Assembly (NCBI GenBank): GCA_034432795.1
Contig: DAOUBF010000006.1
Location: 70,821 to 134,820 of the forward strand
Direction of reading: 5' to 3'
From: DAOUBF01 sp034432795
GTDB lineage: Bacteria; Chloroflexota; Anaerolineae; DSLN01
Length of the DNA: 64,000 nucleotides
Shown here: in pieces, positions 14,823 to 24,109 of the stretch
Position numbering within the stretch: position 1 is the first letter of the stretch
Layout of the letters: every line of letters begins with the position of its first letter
The notes under the pieces: model-generated
Seen by the model: only the letters and a program-made list of their open reading frames with translations
The model's database searches: none
What the model was told of the DNA's origin: nothing
Translations under genes and position numbers: made by a program

Positions 14823-17069
14823 TTGAAACGCTGGACGATCCGCACGGGGTTGACTGTGCTCCTCCTGGCGTTCGGCCTCTCCCTTCTCCTGCTTGCGGGG
14901 GTTGGGGGGCTGGTCGCCCAGAGCGATACCGCACGCAACCGTGTTGAAGCCCAGCACTGGGCAGTTCTGGCGCTGGGCGGGCTGATCGCGCTCGCCAGTG
15001 GCCTGGCATTGGGCCGGACGCCAGACCGCCCCCTACGCCAATTGATGCAGGCCATGGACGCCCTGGCCAGCGGCGACCTCAGTGTGCGCCTGCCGGAGCA
15101 GCCGGGCACTGCCCTGAACGAGCTGGTGGCTGCCTTCAATCGCATGGCGGCGGCGCTGGCCAACGAGAACGCCCGCCTGCAAGAAGAACATCAGCGCCGC
15201 CTGGACGAACTGGCGCTATTGCACCAGGCCACTATGGCGCTGAGCCAGAGCCTGGAGCGCGAGCGGCTGGCCCAGGCCCTGGCCGGCGTGCTGGAGCGGC
15301 TGCTGCCCTACGACCGCGCCGAGGTGCTGCTGCTCCATGAAGCCAGCGGCGAACTGATCCCCTTCCTGATCCGCGAGCGACACGAGGGAACATCGGAGCC
15401 CGTCACACCACCGCTGGAATCTATTCGCCAGTTGGGCCAGGGCATCACCGGCTGGGTCGCCGAGCACAACCAGCCGGTGCGCCTGGGCGATGTCACCCAG
15501 GGGACAGACCTGCCTTATATCGCCCAACGTCCAGGGGTGCGCTCCATCCTGTGCGTGCCCCTGCACATCGGCAAATGGGCGGTGGGCGCGATCAAGCTGG
15601 AGAGCGCCGAGCCGGGGGTCTACAGTGAGCACCATGAGCACCTGCTGATGGCCCTGGCCGGGCAACTCGCCGTAGCCATTGAGAACGCCCGGCTGTTCAG
15701 CGAGGTCGGCGAACGAGCCGCCGAGCTGGCCCACCGCAACCTGGACCTGGCCGCGCTGCTCAATCTGTCGCAATCGCTCACGCTCACCCTGGAGCCAGAG
15801 AAGCTGTATGAGGTGGTGCTGCATCAGGCGGTTGCCGCCATCGCGCCCGCCGCAGGGGGCATGTTATGGCTGTATGCTCCCCAGGAGGAGAAGCTCGCTC
15901 TGGTGGAGGTGTACGGCTATCACCTGACGGAGGACGAAGGGCGGAGGACGACCCCCAACCGCCTGAGGCGCGCACGCCTCTACCCCGGTGAGATGACCGT
16001 CGGCGAGGCCTTTGCTCAGGGGGCGCCGTTGCGCCTGACATCCCCCGCCGAGTTTGCGCCTTATTTGAAAAACGCCCGCCCCGAAACGCTGCAATTGTGG
16101 CAGATGCTGGGGCAGGTGGCGCTCAACGGAGTATCACCACCGGATCGGTCTAAAGGGATCAGGGGAATTCAGGCGCGGGGCCAGCCCTCCGCCCCGCTCT
16201 ACAGCCAGATCGTTGCCCCTCTCACTGTGAAAGGCAGCAGCATCGGCTGCCTCAACCTGGACACATTCGGCGAGCCAGCCTTCTCCGAAGCCGACCTGGC
16301 CCTGCTCCAGGCGATGGCCAACCAGGCGGCGGTGGCGATTGAGAACGCCCGCTTGTTCGCCGCCATCGCCGAGAGCCGCGAGCAATTGCGCACCCTCTCG
16401 GCCCAGATCGTCCAGGCCCAGGAGGAGGAACGCCGCCGCCTGGCACGCGAACTGCATGACGAGATCGGGCAGGCGTTGACCGCCATCACGCTGGACCTGG
16501 GGATGCTGGCGCAGTTGATCCCCAAGAGCGATGAGCGCCTGCAGCGGGCCTTGGAGGACGCGCAGACGCTCAGCCAGAACGCCCTGGAGGAAGTGCGGCG
16601 CCTGTCGGTGGAGCTGCGCCCGGCCATCCTGGATGACCTGGGCCTGGTGCCCGCGCTGCGCTGGACCCTGGACCGCCATATGGAGCGGACCGGTGCCCAG
16701 GGCCGGTTTGAGGTGATCGGATTGGAGGGGCGCCTGCCGGGGGAGATTGAAACCGTGTGCTATCGGGCGGTGCAGGAGGCCCTGACGAACGTCGCCCGCC
16801 ACGCCAGTGCGCGCAGCATCGCTGTCAGGCTTGAACTGGAGCGCGACGGGCGCACGGTCCATCTGACCATCAGCGACGATGGCGTGGGCTTTGATGTCCG
16901 CCAGGCGCTGCACCGCGCCCAGGTCGGGGGGAGCCTGGGCCTGCTCGGACTGCGCGAGCGGGTGGAATTGCTCGGCGGCCACCTGGACATCCGCTCGCGA
17001 CCGGGCCGGGGGACGACGGTTGAGGTTCGCCTGCCGGTCAGCACCCAGGCCGCCGTAGGAGAACGATGA
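14823..17069 (+). CDS. Sensor histidine kinase, NarL/DegS-type, with HAMP and two GAF domains
   Basis: A 748-residue kinase: two membrane helices (about residues 8-31 and 46-64), HAMP-like segment (65-118), GAF1 (about 145-290), GAF2 (about 325-510, longer than usual), HisKA_3 dimerisation domain with RRLARELHDEIGQALTAI (H545 as phospho-acceptor) and HATPase (NVARHA, DDGVGF, GLLGLRERVELLGG). It begins with TTG at 14823, after the preceding repeat; no ATG is available before the first helix. Residues 369-378 (TEDEGRRTTP) come from a family B repeat inside GAF2, and the nearby PPDRSKGIRG stretch also looks inserted. It overlaps the response regulator by 4 bases. Confidence 0.88.
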   Translation: MKRWTIRTGLTVLLLAFGLSLLLLAGVGGLVAQSDTARNRVEAQHWAVLALGGLIALASGLALGRTPDRPLRQLMQAMDALASGDLSVRLPEQPGTALNELVAAFNRMAAALANENARLQEEHQRRLDELALLHQATMALSQSLERERLAQALAGVLERLLPYDRAEVLLLHEASGELIPFLIRERHEGTSEPVTPPLESIRQLGQGITGWVAEHNQPVRLGDVTQGTDLPYIAQRPGVRSILCVPLHIGKWAVGAIKLESAEPGVYSEHHEHLLMALAGQLAVAIENARLFSEVGERAAELAHRNLDLAALLNLSQSLTLTLEPEKLYEVVLHQAVAAIAPAAGGMLWLYAPQEEKLALVEVYGYHLTEDEGRRTTPNRLRRARLYPGEMTVGEAFAQGAPLRLTSPAEFAPYLKNARPETLQLWQMLGQVALNGVSPPDRSKGIRGIQARGQPSAPLYSQIVAPLTVKGSSIGCLNLDTFGEPAFSEADLALLQAMANQAAVAIENARLFAAIAESREQLRTLSAQIVQAQEEERRRLARELHDEIGQALTAITLDLGMLAQLIPKSDERLQRALEDAQTLSQNALEEVRRLSVELRPAILDDLGLVPALRWTLDRHMERTGAQGRFEVIGLEGRLPGEIETVCYRAVQEALTNVARHASARSIAVRLELERDGRTVHLTISDDGVGFDVRQALHRAQVGGSLGLLGLRERVELLGGHLDIRSRPGRGTTVEVRLPVSTQAAVGER
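15925..15953. repeat. Family B repeat inside the histidine kinase gene
   Basis: GACGGAGGACGAAGGGCGGA and following bases lie in frame and encode TEDEGRRTT within GAF2. Confidence 0.55.
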
Positions 17070-17725
17070 ACAAAATCCGCGTGATCCTGGCCGATGACCA
17101 TACCATTGTGCGGAAGGGGCTGAAAGCCCTGCTGGCCGCTTATCCCTATATTGAGGTCGTAGGCGAGGCTGCCGACGGGCGAGAGGCCGTCCAGTTGGCC
17201 GAGACGCTACGCCCTCACGTCGTGGTCATGGACATTAATATGCCCGGCCTGAACGGGCTGGAGGCCACGGATCGCATCAAGCGCCGCTGCCCAGAGGTCA
17301 ACGTGCTCATCCTGTCTATGCACGCCAACGAGGAGTATGTGCTCCAGGTGTTGCGCTCCGGCGCCTCCGGCTATCTGTTGAAGGACTCGGCCACCGAGGA
17401 CCTGGTGGCCGGGATTCAGGCCGTGACTGCGGGCGAGGCTTATTTAAGCCCGCGCATCTCCAAGACGGTGATCGCCGAGTACGTGCGCCGGACCGAAGCG
17501 GAAGCCCAGCGGCGCCCCCACGAGTTGCTCACGCCCCGCGAGCGCGAAATCCTGCAACTGATCGCCGAGGGCCGCACCAGTAAGGAGATCGCCAGCGAAC
17601 TGCACCTGAGCATCAAAACGGTGGAAACCCATCGTGCCAACCTGATGGACAAGCTCAACATCCACAACCGCGCCGGCCTTATCCGCTACGCTATCCGCGC
17701 CGGCATCATCCCCCCAGATCAGTAG
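17066..17725 (+). CDS. NarL/FixJ family response regulator
   Basis: A 219-residue regulator: receiver domain (1-120) with acidic pair D10/D11, phospho-acceptor D56 in VVVMDINMPG, and KDSA near residue 105, followed by a LuxR-type helix-turn-helix (about 150-212) with LTPREREILQLIAEGRTSKE and LSIKTVETHRANLMDKL. It shares ATGA with the kinase, so the pair is translationally coupled. Targets unknown; the following LutB-LutC gene has its own promoter and may or may not be controlled by it. Confidence 0.93.
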   Translation: MNKIRVILADDHTIVRKGLKALLAAYPYIEVVGEAADGREAVQLAETLRPHVVVMDINMPGLNGLEATDRIKRRCPEVNVLILSMHANEEYVLQVLRSGASGYLLKDSATEDLVAGIQAVTAGEAYLSPRISKTVIAEYVRRTEAEAQRRPHELLTPREREILQLIAEGRTSKEIASELHLSIKTVETHRANLMDKLNIHNRAGLIRYAIRAGIIPPDQ

Positions 17726-17759
17726 TCCGTCGTCAGACCCCCCAGGTCGCGGGATCGTA

Positions 17760-17858
17760 CCCCCGCCCTCACCCGCCCCACCCCGTACCGGGCTTCCCAT
17801 TGGGCGGGGGACAGACCACTCCCTCCCCCTGGATGGGGGAGGGCGGGGGAGGGGGTGA
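17760..17858. repeat. Family A palindromic repeats
   Basis: Several C-rich/G-rich palindromes. Includes GTACCGGGCTTCCCATT (17785-17801), which recurs exactly at 21746-21762. Confidence 0.6.
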
Positions 17859-17902
17859 CAAACAAGCTAAAACCGATTCTCCTCAGGCGTTGCCTGGCCC
17901 CA

Positions 17903-17930
17903 TTGACAGCCTCCCCAGGCGGAATACAAT
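17903..17930 (+). promoter_or_regulatory. Promoter giving a leaderless LutB-LutC mRNA
   Basis: TTGACA (17903-17908), 16 bp, TACAAT (17925-17930). The ATG begins at 17938, seven bases after the -10, where transcription should start. No Shine-Dalgarno sequence is present. Confidence 0.65.
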
Positions 17931-17937
17931 AAAGCCG

Positions 17938-20154
17938 ATGTCCGCCGACTTTGTCCGTCGCGCCGAGGCTGCGTTAAACGACGCCCGGCTGCAGGCTGCG
18001 CTGGCCCAGGCGACCGGCCGCTTTCTCACCAGCCGGGAACGCGCCTGGGGCGAATTGGAGGACATCCAGGCGCACCGCCAGCGCGCCCGCGCCATCCGCG
18101 ACCACGTCCTGGATCACCTGGACGACTATCTGGCCCGGCTGGAGGCAGCCCTCATCCGCGCCGGCGGTAACGTCCATTATGCGCCCGATGCCGCCGCTGC
18201 CTGCCGCATCATCGCCGACATCGCCCAGGCGCACCGCGTCCAACTGGCCGTCAAGTCCAAGTCCATGACCTCGGAGGAAATCCATCTGAACGCAGCACTG
18301 GCGCAGGCCGGTGTGGAGGTCGTGGAGACCGATCTGGGCGAGTGGATCATCCAGCTTGCCGGTGAGCCGCCCAGCCACATCATCGCACCGGCGGTGCACA
18401 AGACCAGGGGGCAGGTCGCCGAACTCTTCGCCGCAGCCACCGGCGAGGCCATCCCGGATGACATCCCCACGCTGACGAAAATCGCCCGGCGCGAACTGCG
18501 CCGCCGCTTCTTAAGCGCCGACCTGGGCATCTCCGGGGTCAACTTCGCTGTGGCGGAGACCGGGACGCTGGTGATCGTCACCAACGAGGGCAACGGGCGG
18601 CTGGTGACCAGCCTGCCGCCCGTGCACATTGCCCTGATGGGCCTTGAGAAGGTGGTGCCGACCTGGGAGGACCTGGCGGTGCTATTAGCGCTTCTGCCGC
18701 GCAGCGCCACCGGCCAGAAGATCTCCAGTTACGTCACGTCAGTAACCGGGCCGCGCCGGGCGGGCGAGGCCGATGGCCCGGCGGAGTTGCACCTGGTCAT
18801 CCTGGACAACGGCCGCCGCCGTATCCTGGCGAGCGCTTACCGGGAGTCCCTGCGCTGCCTGCGTTGTGGCGCGTGTCTGAACGCCTGCCCGGTGTACAAC
18901 GTCGTCGGCGGTCATGCCTACGGCGGGACGTACTCCGGGCCGATTGGGGCGGTGCAGACGCCCCTGTTTGAGGGGCTGGCCGCGCACGCCGACCTGCCTC
19001 ACGCCTCCAGCCTGTGCGGCGCCTGCCTGGACGCCTGCCCGGTGGAGATTGACATCCCCCGGATGCTCCTGGACCTGCGCCACGATCTGGCGGAGGACGG
19101 AGGATGGAGAGGACAGCAGATAGGTAGCGGATTAGCGGATACCAGAGAGCAAAGAGAGCGCGCAATAGAAATCTCTGCGTCCTCTGCGCGCTCTGCGGTG
19201 AAAATAAAAAGAGGAGGACAGAGGACAATCGTCCGTCGTCTGTCATCTCTCGTCCCCTGGCTGTACCGCTGGGTAGCGCAGAGCCAGGCCCGCTGGCGCC
19301 TGGCGCTGCGGCTGGCCTATTGGCTCTCGCGCCCCTTCGCCCGCGATGGGTGGATGCGTGCACTGCCCGGCCCATTGGGGCGCTGGACACAGGCGCGTGA
19401 CTTCCCCGCCCCCGCCCGGCGGAGCTTCCATGCCCGCTGGCATACACTGGCGGCCGAGCGCACAAAGGGCGGAGGACGAAGGACGGAGGACGGCGCAGGG
19501 GCGAGGTATGCCTCACCCCTCCAACCCCCGTCGTCCGTCACCCGTCCACCGTCGTCTGTTTGGGAGCGCTTCGCTGCCGAACTGACCCAGGTCGGTGGCG
19601 CTGCATTCCAGGCAGCGGACCGCGCCGAGGCCATACAGCAGGCCCTTGCCTGGGCGCAGGCACATTCTGCCCGGCGCGTCCTGGTGTGCGCCGCGCCGGA
19701 GACAGAGGGGGTGGCGCAGGCGTTCGCCGAGGCGGGGTTTGTGGTGGAGGAAGCCGCGCCTGTGGGTGGCGTGCGCAGCGATGAAGAGCGCGCCCGGCTG
19801 CGCCAGCGTTGGGCCGCCGCCGACCTGGTCATCTCTGGCGCGGATGCGGCCATCGCCGAGACCGGGACGCTCGTCCTGGCCGCCCGCCCGGAACTGCCTC
19901 GCGCTGCGACCCTGCTGCCGCCGTTCCATATCGCCCTCCTAGATCAGGCGCGGCTTGTACCGACCCTGACCGACCTGATCCCGATGTGGCGCCGCCAGGG
20001 GTGGCCCAGCGGCCTGTTGTTCACCACCGGCCCCAGCCGCACCGCCGACATTGAGCAGACCCTGACCATCGGCGTACACGGGCCGAGGGAAGTGCTGGTG
20101 ATCGGCTTCCCCGCCTCTAACGGAACTCCGGGAAGCGAGCCAGAACTGCGTTAA
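17938..20154 (+). CDS. LutB-LutC fusion: LUD-domain iron-sulfur protein
   Basis: A 738-residue fusion. The N-terminal LutB-like part has a LUD domain (about residues 60-300; VKSKSMTSEEIHLN, NFAVAETGTLVIVTNEGNGR) and a ferredoxin-like segment with CLRCGACLNACPVY and CGACLDACPVE (about 305-375). The C-terminal LutC-like LUD domain is at about 540-730 (SGADAAIAETGTLVLAARPE). LutABC-type proteins oxidise L-lactate; LutA is not in the window. Two stretches, bases 19089-19255 and 19469-19562, consist of dispersed repeats read in frame. They fall after the second cluster and between the two halves, where tolerance is plausible. The 3' end overlaps the convergent metalloprotease gene by 38 bases. Confidence 0.85.
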   Translation: MSADFVRRAEAALNDARLQAALAQATGRFLTSRERAWGELEDIQAHRQRARAIRDHVLDHLDDYLARLEAALIRAGGNVHYAPDAAAACRIIADIAQAHRVQLAVKSKSMTSEEIHLNAALAQAGVEVVETDLGEWIIQLAGEPPSHIIAPAVHKTRGQVAELFAAATGEAIPDDIPTLTKIARRELRRRFLSADLGISGVNFAVAETGTLVIVTNEGNGRLVTSLPPVHIALMGLEKVVPTWEDLAVLLALLPRSATGQKISSYVTSVTGPRRAGEADGPAELHLVILDNGRRRILASAYRESLRCLRCGACLNACPVYNVVGGHAYGGTYSGPIGAVQTPLFEGLAAHADLPHASSLCGACLDACPVEIDIPRMLLDLRHDLAEDGGWRGQQIGSGLADTREQRERAIEISASSARSAVKIKRGGQRTIVRRLSSLVPWLYRWVAQSQARWRLALRLAYWLSRPFARDGWMRALPGPLGRWTQARDFPAPARRSFHARWHTLAAERTKGGGRRTEDGAGARYASPLQPPSSVTRPPSSVWERFAAELTQVGGAAFQAADRAEAIQQALAWAQAHSARRVLVCAAPETEGVAQAFAEAGFVVEEAAPVGGVRSDEERARLRQRWAAADLVISGADAAIAETGTLVLAARPELPRAATLLPPFHIALLDQARLVPTLTDLIPMWRRQGWPSGLLFTTGPSRTADIEQTLTIGVHGPREVLVIGFPASNGTPGSEPELR
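19089..19255. repeat. Composite family B/E repeat inserted in frame in lutBC
   Basis: GCGGAGGACGGAGGATGGAG at the left, a family E right arm (TCTCTGCGTCCTCTGCGCGC onward, 19172-19205) in the middle, and GTCCGTCGTCTGTCATC at the right. It is translated without a stop as a roughly 55-residue low-similarity linker. Confidence 0.65.
19469..19562. repeat. Family B inverted repeat inserted in frame in lutBC
   Basis: GGCGGAGGACGAAGGACGGA on the left and CCCGTCGTCCGTC plus CCACCGTCGTCTG on the right form an inverted pair around GGGGCGAGGTATGCCTCACCCC. It encodes a Gly/Arg then Pro/Ser-rich linker. Confidence 0.65.
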
Positions 20155-21628
20155 TCACATCCATCGTGGGGCCGAGGACGACCAATGCCTGATTAGAGCG
20201 GAACAGGAGGCATTGGCTGCTTGCGCTGCCGCTCCAGCACCGCTGACCGGGGCGTTGCTCCCCGGCCTGGCCGCCGAAGCGTGCCTGGGCATAGCGCGTG
20301 TAGGCGCCCACGAACTCGGTGGCCTCGGCAGCCGTATCCCAGACCGTGCGCAGCGCCAGGACGGTTTGCGCCTGGGCCTCCTGGTAATACACGGCGTAGC
20401 GGTCGCCGCCCCAGCCCTCGGCAGCAGCGCTGGCCTCCTCGGAATCTATCTGGCCTTCCAGGACGACGCGCAGCAGGAACTCGCCCAGGCTGTCCTCGTC
20501 CATCAGCCGCCAGCCAGCGCCCAGCGTGTCGGTCAACGGGGGCAGCGTCACCGGCTGCGGGGCATCGCCAGCGCGATAGCGCTCCGGGTGCATGATCTGT
20601 TCGGTGGAGACCGGCGGGTCGGCCCAGACCCGATTGACGGCCTCCCACCCGCCCTCATTATAGAACTCCTGGACGAATTGCAGGCCATAGACATAGGGGA
20701 ACTGGAGCTCCTCCTGGAAGACGCGGGGGGCGTTTTCCAGCGTGCTCTGATCGGCTGCGCCCAACTGCTCCAATAGCCCGGCCAGGTCCTGAGGGCCGAA
20801 ATAGCGTTGTACGTACTGCTGCATGATCAGCAGGGCATCGCCCTCGGCCAGGGCGCGGATGGCCTCGGCGCGCTGCGAGTCGCGCTCATCGTCAATCCCC
20901 AGGCCCTCCAGGTCAAAGTGCTGGTCTTGCAGCGCGTGCCCGTACTCATGGGCGAAGGTGGTCTTCTCCAGCGGGCCGAATTGGGCCAGATCGCTGATCA
21001 CGTAGAGCTTTTTGGCATCCGAGTCGTAGAAGCCGGCGATCTGCTCACTGTATAAGTCCACATAAAAGCCATGCAGGTCCATCTCGCTGTCCAGGAGGCC
21101 GAAGGCCAGCAGGGTGATCAGGTCGCTGCGGGCCTCCTCCTCGGGGTAATCCTCATTGAGCTTACGGGTAATATACTCGCGCAACTCCGCCGCGGTCATG
21201 ATGGCGCGTTCCACCGGCCGCCTGGGTGTCAGCCCACGCAGGGCACTGACCTGGCGCTGGATAGAGTCCATCAGGCTGACATCCAACGCCGGCGTGATAG
21301 TGGGTGGGGGCGTTAGCGTGGCCCTGGGGGATGGCGGTGGAGGCGTAATGGAGGGGGTGGAGAGCGGGCCAGGGATGGGTGTGCTGGTCAGGCGGCTGCG
21401 CAGGTCGTCCAGTTCGCGCTGTTGCGTGGCCACCTGGGCCTGGAGGTTGGCGATAAGCGTGCCGCGCGCTTCAGCGGTCGCCTGGGCGGCGTCAAGCTCC
21501 CTTTGCGCGTCGCCGATCCTGGCGTCGGCGACAAACCAGCCCAGAGCCAGGAGGGCGCTGGCGACGAGCGCGGCGCCCAGGCACAGAGCAAGGGCCACAA
21601 AAGCTATCGGAACCAGAGTACGACGCAT
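20117..21628 (-). CDS. Membrane-anchored zinc metalloprotease-like protein (HExxH)
   Basis: A 503-residue protein with one N-terminal membrane helix (about residues 7-32), a coiled-coil (36-80), a Pro/Thr/Ser linker (80-115) and a catalytic region with TTFAHEYGHALQDQHFD near residue 225, a zincin HExxH motif; the downstream glutamate-containing helix (EAIRALAEGDALL) fits a gluzincin. It would act outside the membrane. Start ATG 21628 follows GAGGAGAGCG. The C-terminal coding end overlaps the LutB-LutC gene by 38 bases in convergent orientation. I do not recognise the exact family; substrate unknown. Confidence 0.75.
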   Translation of the reverse strand: MRRTLVPIAFVALALCLGAALVASALLALGWFVADARIGDAQRELDAAQATAEARGTLIANLQAQVATQQRELDDLRSRLTSTPIPGPLSTPSITPPPPSPRATLTPPPTITPALDVSLMDSIQRQVSALRGLTPRRPVERAIMTAAELREYITRKLNEDYPEEEARSDLITLLAFGLLDSEMDLHGFYVDLYSEQIAGFYDSDAKKLYVISDLAQFGPLEKTTFAHEYGHALQDQHFDLEGLGIDDERDSQRAEAIRALAEGDALLIMQQYVQRYFGPQDLAGLLEQLGAADQSTLENAPRVFQEELQFPYVYGLQFVQEFYNEGGWEAVNRVWADPPVSTEQIMHPERYRAGDAPQPVTLPPLTDTLGAGWRLMDEDSLGEFLLRVVLEGQIDSEEASAAAEGWGGDRYAVYYQEAQAQTVLALRTVWDTAAEATEFVGAYTRYAQARFGGQAGEQRPGQRCWSGSASSQCLLFRSNQALVVLGPTMDVINAVLARFPEFR

Positions 21629-21649
21629 CTACGCTCTCCTCATAAACGC

Positions 21650-21796
21650 CCCTACCCTCCCTCTGGATGGGGGAGGGGCAGGGAGGGGGTGACATTGCCC
21701 CCCACCCCAACCCTCCCCCGCAAGGGGGGAGGGGGTGAGTTCCCAGTACCGGGCTTCCCATTAGGGGGGAGATGACCTCCCCCGGCCCTTCCCCTT
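21650..21796. repeat. Family A palindromic repeats, three units
   Basis: Three CCCTCC/GGAGGG palindromes, ending with GTACCGGGCTTCCCATT shared with 17785-17801. Confidence 0.65.
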
Positions 21797-21812
21797 ATAG
21801 GGACGGGAGTGG

Positions 21813-22190
21813 TTAGGCCGAGGCCACCAGCACCGACAGGATCAATGAAAGGGCCAGGACGATGGCCGCCGCCAGGCCGAACAGCACGACCCAGGGACGG
21901 TTCTCGCGTCGCGCCTGGCGGTTGGCCTTCGCCATCTCCTCCAGCTTCTGGCCCTCCAGGATGGCACGGCGGGCAAGCAACGCCCCACCGGGGTCACCGG
22001 CGATGGGAATGGCCGCCATCAGCCCCAGGACAATGGCCGCCCAGAACAGGGTCTCGGCCAGGTCACGCGCCGTCAGGCGGCCGGCAGTCCCGTTGCACAG
22101 GCCCGCCAGGCCGAGGACGGCGGCGAGCAGCAGGCCCAACTTCTGCCAGAAAGGCCGCCCCCTATGGGGGACATTGCGCTCAGCGCTCAC
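21813..22190 (-). CDS. Small membrane protein of unknown function
   Basis: A 125-residue protein with three hydrophobic helices (about residues 16-32, 45-63 and 98-122) and a charged stretch (70-97) between the second and third. It begins with GTG at 22190. TACAAT ends seven bases before this GTG, so the mRNA is probably leaderless; no Shine-Dalgarno sequence is visible. The layout recalls small Chloroflexota membrane proteins, but I do not recognise a named family. Confidence 0.6.
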   Translation of the reverse strand: MSAERNVPHRGRPFWQKLGLLLAAVLGLAGLCNGTAGRLTARDLAETLFWAAIVLGLMAAIPIAGDPGGALLARRAILEGQKLEEMAKANRQARRENRPWVVLFGLAAAIVLALSLILSVLVASA

Positions 22191-22197
22191 ACGCCTT

Positions 22198-22203
22198 ATT
22201 GTA
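22198..22203 (-). promoter_or_regulatory. -10 element of a probable leaderless promoter
   Basis: TACAAT on the minus strand, seven bases before GTG 22190. The -35 region (TTCCCC) is poor. Confidence 0.4.
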
Positions 22204-22230
22204 GCTGTGATAGGGGAAACGGGGAAATCG

Positions 22231-24072
22231 CTATGGCCCTCCCCCCGACGGCGCTGCCGGAAGTGGCGTAATGGTCAGGGCCTGAGTTGGAGCCGCGGTG
22301 GGCTGTGGGCCGGGCCAATCCGCTGGTTCCGGCATGGGCGTGGCGGTGGGGCCGTCCACGCCCGCCGTGGTGAAGCGCAAGGTGTAGGGTCGCTCACCCG
22401 TGCGGTGGACGATGACCTCAACAGGGGTGTTGGGGCGCAGCAGTCCTTCGGGGTCAAAGACGAAGCGGGTGAAGCCAGTCCCACTAAAGCTGCTCGTCCC
22501 TGGGACGATCTCGCCGCTGTCAGCGTAAAGAACACGTATACCGCCGCCGCTCCCGCCCAAAAGCAGGCCGGGCCAGCGCTTCTTCAAGGCCATGTCCACC
22601 AGGATCAACGTATCTCGCGGCACATCGGCCGCGCCATCGGGAGGCACGGTACGCACTACCGCAGGCGCGGTGGTCCACCACCAGAGCAGGCCCAGCGCGG
22701 TCAGAACAAGGAGCGGCAGCCCGATAGACGCCACGCTCTTAAGCGCCATGCCTGCCTGCCACCAGGCGTGCAGTGTCCGGCCCAGGGCGAACACACCCAA
22801 CGCCAGGATCATCAGGTGCAGGGCCAGCCCCAGGCTGATCAGGGGAATCGGGGAGGGGACCCAGGGCAGGGGTGTGTATTGCCAGTCTTCCACCCAGGCC
22901 GGCAGCGGAGCGAAGAGGGCGCGTCCGTAAACCCAGGCGCTCCGTCCAACCCAGAGAAGGAGCAGTCCAAGCCCTCCAAACGTGATCAGGCGCCAGAAAC
23001 CATCCCCCAGGCGCCCCCAGCCCCGCTCCCAGGCTCGCCTGGCGAGAAGCAGGAGCAGCACACCCGGCAAGGGCACGGCCATATACATCTCCCTGACGAC
23101 GCGGAGGGGGTAGGCGAGCGGGCTGATGTCCCAGACGTAGGCGGCCAGCCAGCCCAGCCCCGCCCAGAGCAGCATGTGGGGGAAGGCGGGCAGCGCCCAA
23201 CGGGGCCGCGTCCCTTGTCGGAGAGCGAGGATGAACCCTAATAGGGCGTAAGGGAGCACAAGCCAGCGCACGGCGAGGAATAGCCACCCGGCCCAGGTCA
23301 CCGTGGGCAGCCAGGCATCCGGGACGACGTGGTTTGAGGAGTGCCAGCCCTGAATACTCCCGGCCGCCGGCAGCATACCGGCCGGGCCAGGCAGCACAAG
23401 GGTCGGCGCGAGGGATGTAGCGGCCAGGAGGACCAGGGTCAGCGCCTCCCAGGGGAAGCGTCGTGCGACCGCCTCCGGCTCGGCATGGAAGAGCCGCCCG
23501 GCCAACCCCCAACGCCGAGGCGGCCCCTGGGTCACCAGCGTCAGCGCCGCCAGGGCGTAGAGCAGCGGAAGGCCCAGGACGAGGACACCTATCGGCCCTG
23601 GCGCACCCATGTTGCCCCAAGACCACAGCGCAGCCCACCAGGTGGGATACGTGACCAGGAGCAGCCCGTGTGCGACGGCCCAGGCCAGCAAGAGGCGCGG
23701 CCAATGGTAGATGAGCGAGAGCATCACCAAGGCCAGTCCGCTGAGGAAGTTAAAGGCGAGAAAGCCCTCCTGCGTGTCAAGGGGGTCATAGGGCGCGTAG
23801 CGAGTGACGCCCAGCACACCGGTGGCGGGGATGGCGCCGAGTGCCGCCAGGGTCAATAGCGGTGGAATGACGAGGAGCCAGGGGGAAGCCGGGTCGCGCC
23901 GGGTGCGCAGCAGGACGACCAGGCTGCCCAGGACGAACAGCCCGTGCCAGGCGACCGCGCCCGGATGCAACACCCAGCCGTCGGCCCGCAGGCCGAAGGC
24001 GATCAGGCTCACCACCGCCAGGGCGTGAGCCAGGGTGTAGATCAGTAACAGGACACGAGTGAATGTGGTCAT
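22231..24072 (-). CDS. Polytopic membrane protein with C-terminal Ig-like domain
   Basis: A 613-residue protein: about 12 hydrophobic helices over residues 5-475, then an extracytoplasmic domain with VVRTVPPDGAADVPRDTLIL and a beta-rich stretch ending in TLRFTTAGVDGP (Big_5-like fold), and a Pro/Thr-rich tail. I chose ATG 24072 (MTTFTRVLLL) because TGGAGATGG precedes it; ATG 24090 is 18 bases upstream and also possible. The polar/aromatic loops and Ig-like tail suggest a cell-envelope role. No enzyme motif recognised. Confidence 0.6.
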   Translation of the reverse strand: MTTFTRVLLLIYTLAHALAVVSLIAFGLRADGWVLHPGAVAWHGLFVLGSLVVLLRTRRDPASPWLLVIPPLLTLAALGAIPATGVLGVTRYAPYDPLDTQEGFLAFNFLSGLALVMLSLIYHWPRLLLAWAVAHGLLLVTYPTWWAALWSWGNMGAPGPIGVLVLGLPLLYALAALTLVTQGPPRRWGLAGRLFHAEPEAVARRFPWEALTLVLLAATSLAPTLVLPGPAGMLPAAGSIQGWHSSNHVVPDAWLPTVTWAGWLFLAVRWLVLPYALLGFILALRQGTRPRWALPAFPHMLLWAGLGWLAAYVWDISPLAYPLRVVREMYMAVPLPGVLLLLLARRAWERGWGRLGDGFWRLITFGGLGLLLLWVGRSAWVYGRALFAPLPAWVEDWQYTPLPWVPSPIPLISLGLALHLMILALGVFALGRTLHAWWQAGMALKSVASIGLPLLVLTALGLLWWWTTAPAVVRTVPPDGAADVPRDTLILVDMALKKRWPGLLLGGSGGGIRVLYADSGEIVPGTSSFSGTGFTRFVFDPEGLLRPNTPVEVIVHRTGERPYTLRFTTAGVDGPTATPMPEPADWPGPQPTAAPTQALTITPLPAAPSGGGP

Positions 24073-24109
24073 CCATCTCCAGGGTATCATAAATTCATCT
24101 GCCTGTCAC

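Noticed and set aside
17800..17937. Upstream extension of the LutB-LutC frame to 17800
   Set aside because: The extension is family A repeat plus promoter sequence; the promoter at 17903-17930 lies inside it.
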